From Paenibacillus rhizovicinus (GTDB lineage Bacteria; Bacillota; Bacilli; Paenibacillales; Paenibacillaceae), in contig NZ_CP048286.1 of assembly GCF_010365285.1 (NCBI RefSeq), positions 3,855,501 through 3,919,500 on the forward strand: a DNA stretch of 64,000 nt, given 5' to 3'. Positions 17,460-25,192 of the stretch are shown piece by piece. The notes beneath the pieces are model-generated. The model was not told the origin of the DNA, did not search any database, and saw only the letters and a list, made by a program, of their open reading frames with translations. Every line of letters begins with the position of its first letter. The stretch's first letter is position 1. The translations under genes and the position numbers were made by a program.

Positions 17460-17483
17460 AGTTATCTATAATATTCGATAACT
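17460..17483. promoter_or_regulatory. inverted repeat, probable LysR operator
   Basis: AGTTATC (17460-17466) and GATAACT (17477-17483) are perfect inverted repeats separated by 10 bases, and the spacer contains TATAAT. Position and architecture fit an autoregulatory LysR-family binding site in the divergent spacer. Confidence 0.55.
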
Positions 17484-17519
17484 ACAATCGCTTTTTCCGA
17501 TGATAGGGGGGTGGAAGGC

Positions 17520-18413
17520 ATGGACATGCAGCAGTTCCTCACGTTCCGCGAGGTGGCAAAATGGCAGAACTTCACGAAGGCCGCTGAGCAGCTCGGTTAT
17601 GCGCAATCAAGCGTGACGGCGCAGATTCAGAAGATGGAACAGGAGTACGGGGTTGCGTTATTCGAGCGGTTCGGCCGCAGAATGCGCCTGACCCAATCCG
17701 GCGAGCAGATGCTGCTCTACGCGAATCAGATCGCCGACTTGTTCCAGGAATCGAAGGCCGTGATCGGGCGGCAGGAATGCGGGAATCTGAGTATCTCCAC
17801 GATCGAAACGATGGCTGCTTTCTATCTTCCGAAGTACTTGCAACGGTTCCGTCAGGTGTTCCCGCATATTCAGGTGATGCTGGAGCCGGCGCACGAGGAG
17901 CGGGTCATGCAGGCGGTTCGGGACGGCGACGCGGACATGGGCATCATTCTCGACGTGCCGCTGTCGGACCCGGAATTGAACAGCATCGTCATTCGCAAGG
18001 AAGAACTGGTCGTCGTGGCAAGCAAGGATCATCCGTTCGCCAAGCAGGATGTCGTGGAGTGGAGGCAGCTCTGAGGAGAGTCGTTCATCATGACGGAGCA
18101 GGGCTGTACCTACCGCGGCGGGTTGGAGAGGGAGCTGAAGGCGCGGCGGATTCCGTACAGGCTCGCCTTCGAGCTCGGCAGCATGGAGGCGATCAAGCAG
18201 TGCGTGTATTACGGGCTTGGCATCGCCCTCATCCCGAAGATTACGATTCTATCGGAGCTTGAGAAGGAAATGCTGTGCACGGTGCCGCTCTGCATGGAAG
18301 ACCTCTCCTTCTTCACGCAGCTGGTATACCATAAGCGCAAATATATGACTCCGTCCATGCAATATCTGATTCAACTGCTGACAGAAGGCTCCCAGACGCT
18401 GCACACGGTTTAG
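17520..18413 (+). pseudogene. LysR-family regulator interrupted by an in-frame TGA
   Basis: The N-terminal winged-helix (FTKAAEQLGYAQSSVTAQIQ) and the first half of the effector domain run to a TGA at 18072-18074. The same frame then continues without gap through IMTEQGCTYRGGLERE to a natural LysR C-terminus (total about 297 codons, normal family length). The TGA therefore looks like a single nonsense change, a sequencing error or a programmed event. An ATG at 18090 with GAGGAGAG 10 bases upstream could restart translation and give a separate 107-residue effector half. Start ATG 17520 follows AGGGGGGTG. Confidence 0.75.
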
Positions 18414-18454
18414 ATGAAGCGAAGGGCTTTCTGAAAATCGACTCCGGCAACGCG

Positions 18455-20770
18455 TCAGTGCGGAAGCGCCTTGTGTTCGCGCAAGATCCGTTCCATGGCG
18501 TCCGCCGGCTGCGGCCGATAGAACAAGTAGCCTTGAATCGCATAGCAGTGATTCTCGCGCAGAAAAGCGAGCTGCTCTTGCGTCTCCACGCCTTCGGCGA
18601 CGATGGAGAGATTCATGCGGCTGGCCATAAGCAGCATGGCGAGAATAATTGCCTCGTCCTTCGGCTCCTTCCGGATACCGTTCACGAACGAGCGGTCGAT
18701 CTTGATTTTGTCGACAGGCAGCTGTTTCAAATAATTAAGCGAGGAATATTGGGTGCCGAAATCGTCGATGGAAATCGTCATCCCGAGATTTTGCAGTTCC
18801 TGCAAGGTATCGGAATTGTCCGCCAGCATGGCGGTATTCTCCGTAATTTCAAGCTCCAGATAGGCGGGGTTCAGCCCGCTTTCGGCGAGAATCGCTTTGA
18901 CTTGCCCGGATAGCAGGCTGCGCCGGCTGAACTGGCGCGCGGACAGATTGACCGCGACGCGGACATGGGGCAAACCTGCGTCCTGCCAGGCTTTGTTCTG
19001 ATGGCACGCCTTGCGCAGCATCCATTCGCCGATCTGTTCCATAAGTCCGCTTTCTTCGGCAATCGGAATGAAGACGGACGGCGGAATGATGCCTCGCTTC
19101 GGATGGTTCCAGCGGATGAGCGCCTCGAGGCCGACGATCCGGTTGGTCTCGATTTCGACTTGAGGCTGGTAATGCGCTTCGAACTCGTTGTTCTCGAGCG
19201 CGCGCCGCAGGCTGTTCTTGATATAAATTTTGTCTTCCGTGTCCGCCATCAGCGTAACGTCGAAGATTCGGTAATTGTTCTTGCCTTCCTCTTTGGCCCG
19301 GTACATGGCGGCATCCGCGTATTTCATCAATTCGGCGGCATCCGTGCTGTGGTCGGGGAAGACCGTCACGCCGATGCTGGCCGTCACGTAGTAATCGACC
19401 TCCTGCAGCATATACGGCTGCTGGAACAGCTCGATGACCTGCCTTGCTGCTTCGTGCACATAATCGGCCTCCTCGACGGACGGGATAATAATGGTGAATT
19501 CGTCGCCTCCGATACGGGAGAACAGCTCGTCCTGATTCAGCAGCATGGACAGCCGGTGCGCGACTTCCTGCAGCAGGAGATCGCCGCTCGCATGACCGAG
19601 CGTGTCGTTGATCAGCTTGAACTGATCCAGATCGAGGAACAACAAAGCGAAAGAACGGCCGTTGTTTCCGGCCGCTGCAATCGTTTCCTCCAAGCGTTCC
19701 TGGAAATACGCCCGATTGTACAATCCCGTTACCCCGTCCCGATAAGCGACCTGCCGCAGCTGGCCCTCGCTGTACTCGAGCAGCGAATTTTGCACGCGAA
19801 GCTCGTCTTCGGCCGCCACCAGCTCCTCGTAGGTGGCTTCCAGCTGCTGATGCGCCTCGATGAGATGCATGGTCCGTTCCTGGACCATCGTCTGGAGTTT
19901 CCGACGTCTCGTCAGCTGCACGTATACTAAATAATTCAACAAAATAAGGATGAGCAGGCAGCTCCCCCGCGTAATTTCTATGCGAGAATTGGACGCGTCG
20001 AGCTTGGCCGATCCGGGCAGGGCGGCAATCTCCCAATATTGATTCGCCACCATGATCGACGTAAGGACCGAAGAGTCGTCAAAGATGGCTTTCCGGCCGA
20101 AAACAAGCTTCCCGTCCGCTTTGACCGCGATATCGATCCGGTTATCGTTTTGCGTCAGCCCGGCTTCCTCCAGAATCGGCGGAAGGTCCAGTACGACGGA
20201 TACGAAGCCCCAGAAGAGCCCGTCCTTGAAGACGGATTGCCGGGAGATCAAGCCGATGCCGCCTTGCGTCAATTCACGAGGGCCGAGCAGCGTTTGACTG
20301 GTAATGGATTTCGTTTGCACCGCGTTGGCAAGGACCTCGGGATCCGAGCTTTTGAAAATATTCATGCCGAGGATCGTCTTGTTGGTATCGTATGGATAAA
20401 CGAATGTAGCGGTACCGCCAGGATAGACGGATAAATTCCGGACACCGTTCATATTACCTATAAAGCGCGAAGCGAATGCGTTGAATCCGGCATCGTTCAA
20501 TGATTGACCGTCCTGCAGCACGGTGCTGACATAGGCCTTAAGACCGTCGCCCAGCAGAAGGCGGCGTTCCAGCGTAAGTTTCAGCGCGGATGAGCGAGCG
20601 TGCAATGTGGAAGAAGTGTCTTGCCCGACTTCTTTATGCAGGATGCTGCTATAGGAGGAGGCAATCCACCAGAAAAAAACGCCGACGACGAGCGTGATGG
20701 CGGCTAAAGTCAACCAAATCCGGCGGAGAGGCATATTGCGGGCGTTTCTTTCTTCTGACCAGTCCTGCAT
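18455..20770 (-). CDS. membrane CHASE-type sensor GGDEF-EAL protein (c-di-GMP)
   Basis: A 771-residue protein: TM1 about residues 17-38, an extracytoplasmic CHASE-like sensor (about 45-250), TM2, a short coiled coil (MVQERTMHLIEAHQQLE), then GGDEF and EAL domains. The GGDEF motif is intact at 421-425 (RIGGDEFT), so diguanylate cyclase activity is plausible. The EAL motif is intact at 548-550 (GLEALIRW), and later DDFGTQYSS and K/E residues of the phosphodiesterase site are present. Net output cannot be predicted. Start ATG 20770 follows AAAGGAG. It is a single leftward gene. Confidence 0.92.
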   Translation of the reverse strand: MQDWSEERNARNMPLRRIWLTLAAITLVVGVFFWWIASSYSSILHKEVGQDTSSTLHARSSALKLTLERRLLLGDGLKAYVSTVLQDGQSLNDAGFNAFASRFIGNMNGVRNLSVYPGGTATFVYPYDTNKTILGMNIFKSSDPEVLANAVQTKSITSQTLLGPRELTQGGIGLISRQSVFKDGLFWGFVSVVLDLPPILEEAGLTQNDNRIDIAVKADGKLVFGRKAIFDDSSVLTSIMVANQYWEIAALPGSAKLDASNSRIEITRGSCLLILILLNYLVYVQLTRRRKLQTMVQERTMHLIEAHQQLEATYEELVAAEDELRVQNSLLEYSEGQLRQVAYRDGVTGLYNRAYFQERLEETIAAAGNNGRSFALLFLDLDQFKLINDTLGHASGDLLLQEVAHRLSMLLNQDELFSRIGGDEFTIIIPSVEEADYVHEAARQVIELFQQPYMLQEVDYYVTASIGVTVFPDHSTDAAELMKYADAAMYRAKEEGKNNYRIFDVTLMADTEDKIYIKNSLRRALENNEFEAHYQPQVEIETNRIVGLEALIRWNHPKRGIIPPSVFIPIAEESGLMEQIGEWMLRKACHQNKAWQDAGLPHVRVAVNLSARQFSRRSLLSGQVKAILAESGLNPAYLELEITENTAMLADNSDTLQELQNLGMTISIDDFGTQYSSLNYLKQLPVDKIKIDRSFVNGIRKEPKDEAIILAMLLMASRMNLSIVAEGVETQEQLAFLRENHCYAIQGYLFYRPQPADAMERILREHKALPH

Positions 20771-20893
20771 TACGAGAGGCTCCTTTCAACCACCGGAAGG
20801 TTTTGGAAATATCGGTATACGTAATCATTTCGCCATAAATCGACAATATCCTCCAAAAGTATCATGAAGAAATGGTTCGCCAGAGTGAAAAAT

Positions 20894-20937
20894 CCTGCCA
20901 CGGTCACAATAATCGTTGTACCGCTGTGCCGGGCAGG
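20894..20937. other. imperfect hairpin in divergent spacer
   Basis: CCTGCC/GGCAGG outer stem with an inner GGT-ACAA/TTGTACC stem lies about 70 bases before the adenosine deaminase start. It does not match a riboswitch class I know and has no T tract on the plus strand. Confidence 0.3.
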
Positions 20938-21005
20938 GTTCTGAGGAGTGCAGGCGAAATGTCAAAGGAAACGATCATTCATCGATAAAGGAGCGTGTCT
21001 CGCTT

Positions 21006-22028
21006 ATGCATATATCGCAGCTGCTGCCCAAGGTCGACCTTCACGTCCATCTGGACGGGAGTCTGCGGCCGGATACCGTCATGGCGATTGCCGAAGCCGA
21101 AGGCATTCCGCTTCCGGCCGGCAACGAAGCGGAACTCATTCCTTATATGCAGGTGGACGAGGATTGCCGGAGTCTGCCGGAATATTTGAGCAAGTTCGAA
21201 TTCACGACTCGCTTCCTGCAATCGGGCGCCGCGCTTGAACGCGTCGCGTTCGAGACGCTGGAGCAGGCCGCCGCGCATCAATGCCGTTATATAGAGGTGC
21301 GATTCGCGCCTCAGCTGCACCGCCTCGGCGGTTTGCGCGCAGAGGAGGCCGTTCATTACGTTATTGAAGGAATGAAGCGGGCTGAGCGCCAGTTCGATAT
21401 CCAAGGGCGCGCCATCGCCATTTGCATGCGGAATCATGACCGCGCGGACAATCTCGAAGTTATCGAAGCGGCGGCGAAATACGCCGGGCGCGGCGTAGGG
21501 GCCGTGGACCTTGCCGGCAACGAGGCGGCTTATCCGCCCGAGCTGTTCCGCGACGTATTCGCGCTCGCCCACAAACGCGGATTGCCTGTTACGATCCATG
21601 CCGGGGAAGCGGCCGGAGCGGAGAATATCTACGAAGCGGTCAAGAACCTCGGCGCTTCCCGCATCGGACACGGCGTTCGGCTGCGGGAGAGACCGGACAT
21701 TCTGAAGATGATGCTTGAGCGGCATATCCCGCTCGAGATGTGCCCCGTCAGCAACATTCAGACGAAGGCCGTGGCGGATTGGAGCGTCTATCCGATCCGG
21801 GAGTACTTCGATGTGGGATTGCACGTTACGTTAAACACGGATAATCCGAGCGTGTCCGCGACGGATATTTCGCGGGAATACCGCATTGCCGCGGAGAAGT
21901 TCGGCTTCACGGACCGCGAACTGGCGGCAATTGTCCGCAACGGGGCACGGGCTGCTTTCCTGGAGGAGACGGACAAGAGGGCGCTTCTGAAGCGAATCGA
22001 CGCGGAGCTGATGGCGTTGGGTCTGTAA
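21006..22028 (+). CDS. add: adenosine deaminase
   Basis: A 340-residue metal-dependent TIM-barrel hydrolase converting adenosine or deoxyadenosine to inosine. It has the zinc ligands HVHLDGS (13-19), the catalytic IHAGEA motif with His and Glu, RIGHGVRL, and NTDNPSVS with the metal-binding and catalytic Asp. Length is normal. The ATG at 21006 follows AAAGGAG by about 12 bases, a long but usable spacing. The function is purine salvage in the cytosol. Related enzymes act on adenine or on modified nucleosides, so substrate is the one uncertainty. Confidence 0.92.
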   Translation: MHISQLLPKVDLHVHLDGSLRPDTVMAIAEAEGIPLPAGNEAELIPYMQVDEDCRSLPEYLSKFEFTTRFLQSGAALERVAFETLEQAAAHQCRYIEVRFAPQLHRLGGLRAEEAVHYVIEGMKRAERQFDIQGRAIAICMRNHDRADNLEVIEAAAKYAGRGVGAVDLAGNEAAYPPELFRDVFALAHKRGLPVTIHAGEAAGAENIYEAVKNLGASRIGHGVRLRERPDILKMMLERHIPLEMCPVSNIQTKAVADWSVYPIREYFDVGLHVTLNTDNPSVSATDISREYRIAAEKFGFTDRELAAIVRNGARAAFLEETDKRALLKRIDAELMALGL

Positions 22029-22153
22029 CGTGCACCTCGAAACGACCTCGCCAAGGGTCGACTTCGGGATGGGTTCCTCGTATACTTACGGGTAGATAAC
22101 AACGGATCGCCCGGAAGGCCAGGCTATGGGCATGAGAGGAGCTGCGGACGAAC

Positions 22154-23230
22154 ATGGATACATCCGCCGAAGAACGGCAGCAAAGCACGGAACAAGAGGA
22201 ACAATCTTTGGAGCGGGAGCGCCGGGAGCGCTACTCCAGGCAGATGCTGTTCGCCCCGATCGGCGAGAACGGGCAGCGCAAGATTGAAGCCGCGCATGTC
22301 GCGGTCGTCGGCATGGGAGCGCTCGGCACCGTCATCGCGAACCATCTCGCCCGGTCAGGCGTGGGCCGGCTGCGCTTAATTGACCGCGATTACGTGGAGC
22401 GAAGCAATTTGCAGCGCCAAATGCTGTACGACGAAGACGACGTGCGGGAGCTGCGGCCCAAGGTCGTCGCCGCGGAACGCAGGCTTAAGCTGATCAACAG
22501 TGAAATCCGCATTGAACCGGTCGTGTCGCATGTGACGGCGGCGAATGCCGAGCGGCTGCTCGACGGCGTGGACCTCGTGCTCGACGGCACGGACAACTTC
22601 GGCACGCGCCTGCTCTTGAACGACGTGTGCTTCAAGCACGGCATTCCGTTCATCTACGGCGGCTCCATCAGCTCGAACGGGATGACCGCGGTATTCGTGC
22701 CCGGCGAAACGTCCTGTCTGCGCTGCCTGCTGGGCGCGGGCGACAGCGCCGGCGACACCTGCGATACGACAGGCGTCATCTCGCCGATCGTAGACATCGT
22801 CGCCTCGCTTCAGGCGGCGGAGGCGCTGAAGCTGCTTGTCGGCGACAAGGCTGCCCGCCGTCAAGGCCTGCTGTCCATCGATATTTGGCGGAACAGCACC
22901 ATGGACATGAAGCTGCCGCCTCCGAGCTCCAGCTGTCCGACTTGCGGGCTCAAGCAATATCCGTCGCTGCACGAGGAAGGCGCTGCGCTGCCCGTAACGC
23001 TATGCGGACGGGAAACGGTGCAGATCGGCGGCCGGCACGGGCTGGATCTGAAGCTGCTCAAGGAAAAGCTGAGCCGCTCGTGCGGGCTGACGTCGAATCC
23101 GTACCTGCTTCGCGCGGAGCTCCCGGAAGGGGAGCGGCTCGTCATTTTCCCCGATGGGCGCGTGCTCGTTCAAGGCACGGAAGATTTGGCGCGGGCGCAG
23201 TCGCTTTACGACCGGTACATCGGCTCCTAG
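22154..23230 (+). CDS. ThiF/MoeB/HesA-family adenylyltransferase
   Basis: A 358-residue E1-like enzyme. GMGALGTVIANHLARSGVG is the nucleotide-binding loop, followed by DRDYVERSNLQRQ with the Asp, Arg and Gln used for ATP binding. CLRC and CPTC are the two zinc-binding pairs. It activates the C-terminal glycine of a ThiS or MoaD-type sulfur carrier by adenylation. The last ~85 residues form a small extra domain common in Bacillales versions. No thiS, moaD or other cofactor gene sits next to it, so thiamine and molybdopterin roles cannot be separated. Start ATG 22154 follows GAGAGGAG by 12 bases. Confidence 0.88.
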   Translation: MDTSAEERQQSTEQEEQSLERERRERYSRQMLFAPIGENGQRKIEAAHVAVVGMGALGTVIANHLARSGVGRLRLIDRDYVERSNLQRQMLYDEDDVRELRPKVVAAERRLKLINSEIRIEPVVSHVTAANAERLLDGVDLVLDGTDNFGTRLLLNDVCFKHGIPFIYGGSISSNGMTAVFVPGETSCLRCLLGAGDSAGDTCDTTGVISPIVDIVASLQAAEALKLLVGDKAARRQGLLSIDIWRNSTMDMKLPPPSSSCPTCGLKQYPSLHEEGAALPVTLCGRETVQIGGRHGLDLKLLKEKLSRSCGLTSNPYLLRAELPEGERLVIFPDGRVLVQGTEDLARAQSLYDRYIGS

Positions 23231-23359
23231 CGCAATTTTGGCGAAAGCGCGTATATTAATCCCGGCGGCCGTTTATAATAACAGAAGCAAGCGGCCGCAT
23301 TCCTTTTGATTATGGATACTGGGTATTCCATAAATGATTTGTAAAAGCCTGTAAGCTCA

Positions 23360-23388
23360 TTGCTTTTCAAAAGTGGATATGATAAGAT
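23360..23388 (+). promoter_or_regulatory. promoter of the cold-shock gene
   Basis: TTGCTT (23360-23365), 17-base spacer, TAAGAT (23383-23388) with an extended -10 TGA directly before it. Confidence 0.6.
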
Positions 23389-23419
23389 GGCATTAGTCAT
23401 AAAAACACCTGAATTCACG

Positions 23420-23474
23420 TATTGAAAAGGGTTGTCATTTTGTGAATGGTACCTTTTTCAATGTGTGATTTTTT
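23420..23474 (+). promoter_or_regulatory. structured 5' leader hairpin of the csp mRNA
   Basis: ATTGAAAAGGGT (23420-23431) pairs over 12 positions with ACCTTTTTCAAT (23450-23461, one G-U), with CATT/AATG pairing inside the loop, and is followed by a seven-T run. It looks like a terminator but lies in the leader, about 60 bases before the start codon, so a temperature-sensitive or attenuation role is possible. Confidence 0.5.
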
Positions 23475-23531
23475 TATTTCGCAAACACGAATAAAAAGTA
23501 CATGTTAATTTAATTTTGGAGGTAATTCCCC

Positions 23532-23732
23532 ATGCAAACAGGAACAGTTAAATGGTTTAACGCTGAGAAAGGTTTCGGCTTCATCGAAGTTGAAGGCGGC
23601 AACGATGTATTCGTACACTTCTCCGCAATCGTCGGCGAAGGCTTCAAAACTCTTGACGAAGGCCAACGCGTTGAGTTCAACGTTGTTCAAGGCAACCGTG
23701 GACCACAAGCAGAAAACGTTGTAAAACTGTAG
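23532..23732 (+). CDS. cold-shock protein (CspA family)
   Basis: A 66-residue OB-fold nucleic-acid chaperone. RNP1 KGFGFIEV (13-20) and RNP2 DVFVHF (25-30) are intact, and the length is that of CspA/B/D proteins. It binds single-stranded RNA and DNA and prevents mRNA structure at low temperature. Shine-Dalgarno TTGGAGGTAATT is strong, base composition is less GC-rich than neighbours and codon use looks like that of a highly expressed gene. It has its own promoter, long leader and terminator. Confidence 0.97.
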   Translation: MQTGTVKWFNAEKGFGFIEVEGGNDVFVHFSAIVGEGFKTLDEGQRVEFNVVQGNRGPQAENVVKL

Positions 23733-23749
23733 TTTTACCGTTTTCTTGA

Positions 23750-23784
23750 AAACAAGCCCTGCGCTTATGCGCAGGGCTTGTTTT
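23750..23784 (+). terminator. strong intrinsic terminator of csp
   Basis: AACAAGCCCTGCGC and GCGCAGGGCTTGTT form a 14-bp perfect stem with loop TTAT followed by TTGTTG. Confidence 0.88.
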
Positions 23785-23946
23785 GTTGTATGCAGACAAC
23801 GGTATGAACCGTCCCGTCCCGGCATAGCATGAACCGATAACTTTAATCGCCCGCGAGAAGCAAGCTCCCGTTTCAGCTTGTACCCATTGTGGTTAATAGA
23901 AGGGTAATGCGTTGCAGTCTGCGTGGAGATGCCGGGAGGATGGGCT

Positions 23947-25032
23947 ATGTCACTTCAGAAGGGCTTTTTTCGAGTTTGTCTAGGGATTATCGCTTTGCTG
24001 CTTATCGTGTACCTTACCGCCAAGATTAGTTTTATTTTTAAGCCATTGCTGACCATATTCAATATCTTGATCGTACCATTCATGCTGGCGGGCTTCTGCT
24101 TCTATCTGCTCCGCCCGATCGTGAGTTTCATGGTGAAGCACCGCGTGCCGAAGATGGCCGCGATCCTGTTGATTTATTTGATTGTCGCCGCTTTGCTGAG
24201 TTTGTTCGTCGGCGTGGTATGGCCGACGCTGCAGCTTCAGTTGGAGAACTTCGTGAAAGGGGCGCCGCAGTTGATCGAAGGTTTCAAAGATCAATTGAAT
24301 CGTCTGCAGGACAACCGGCTGCTGTCTTCCTTTGCGGGCGACAAGACGGACCTGTCCACGAAGCTGTCGGCTTATTTGAACGACGCGATTACGGCAGCTT
24401 CCAATTACGTCTCGAGCGTCGTTTCCGTCGTGACTAATTTCGTGATCATTATCGCGACGGTACCGATCATCCTGTACTATCTGCTGAAGGAAAGCGACCA
24501 TATTCCGTCATCCATTCTTCACGTCATCCCGCGGCGATACCGCAAGGACGGGCAGGATGTGCTCGCGGATATCGACGATGCGCTGAGCGGTTTCATCGTC
24601 GGCCGGGTCATTATTACATGCCTGCTCGCGATCATGCTGTATATCGGGTTTCTGATTATCGGGCTTCCGTACTCGCTGCTGCTGGCGATCGTTGCGTTCT
24701 TCCTTAATATCATCCCGTATATCGGGCAGTTCCTGGGCGCGATTCCGACGATTATCGTCGCTTTTACCGTGTCCCCGACGATGGTGTTCTGGGTGGTCGT
24801 CGTCACCGTCGCGGCGCAGCTGATCGAGAGCAACGTGCTGTCGCCGAGCATTTACGGCAGGCGGCTCGATATCCATCCGCTGACGACGATCGTGCTCTTG
24901 CTGGTGGCCGGCGATATTGCCGGGTTTCTCGGGGTTATTTTGGCGATCCCTGCCTATATGGTCGTCAAGATCATCATCGTCCGCATCTATCGGCTGTTTC
25001 TGGCGGAGAAGGTGGAAGACCTGGTCGATTGA
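23947..25032 (+). CDS. AI-2E-family transporter
   Basis: A 361-residue membrane protein of the AI-2E/PerM family (formerly UPF0118), with about eight hydrophobic segments: paired helices at each end and a soluble central region (QLENFVKGAPQLIEGFKDQL). Family members include the AI-2 exporter TqsA and Na+(Li+)/H+ antiporters; the substrate is not predictable. The frame is open to 23923, but ATG 23947 follows GGGAGG with 6-base spacing. A weak AGCAGCG-type hairpin follows the stop at about 25042-25071. Confidence 0.88.
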   Translation: MSLQKGFFRVCLGIIALLLIVYLTAKISFIFKPLLTIFNILIVPFMLAGFCFYLLRPIVSFMVKHRVPKMAAILLIYLIVAALLSLFVGVVWPTLQLQLENFVKGAPQLIEGFKDQLNRLQDNRLLSSFAGDKTDLSTKLSAYLNDAITAASNYVSSVVSVVTNFVIIIATVPIILYYLLKESDHIPSSILHVIPRRYRKDGQDVLADIDDALSGFIVGRVIITCLLAIMLYIGFLIIGLPYSLLLAIVAFFLNIIPYIGQFLGAIPTIIVAFTVSPTMVFWVVVVTVAAQLIESNVLSPSIYGRRLDIHPLTTIVLLLVAGDIAGFLGVILAIPAYMVVKIIIVRIYRLFLAEKVEDLVD

Positions 25033-25192
25033 GCAAAAAAACAAGCAGCGTGCCGCAGTTTGGGGGACGCTGCTCTTTGGCATGCCGGCCGGGACGCCGG
25101 CACATGCGTATTCAGGCGTTAATGAATGGCGCTTGAATATGATAGAATCGATAGAAGCTGATAGTTTCGTTGACGCTGGAGGGACGACAAAG

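Larger units (their letters stand above)
23231..23531. other. 301-bp spacer holding the csp promoter and leader
   Basis: It contains a weak hairpin GCGGCCG/CGGCCGC (23265-23298) that may end the upstream transcript, the csp promoter (23360-23388) and a roughly 135-base structured leader. Confidence 0.6.

Noticed and set aside
20894..20937. Riboswitch upstream of adenosine deaminase
   Set aside because: The hairpin does not match purine, cobalamin or other classes I know, and there is no terminator or sequestered Shine-Dalgarno.
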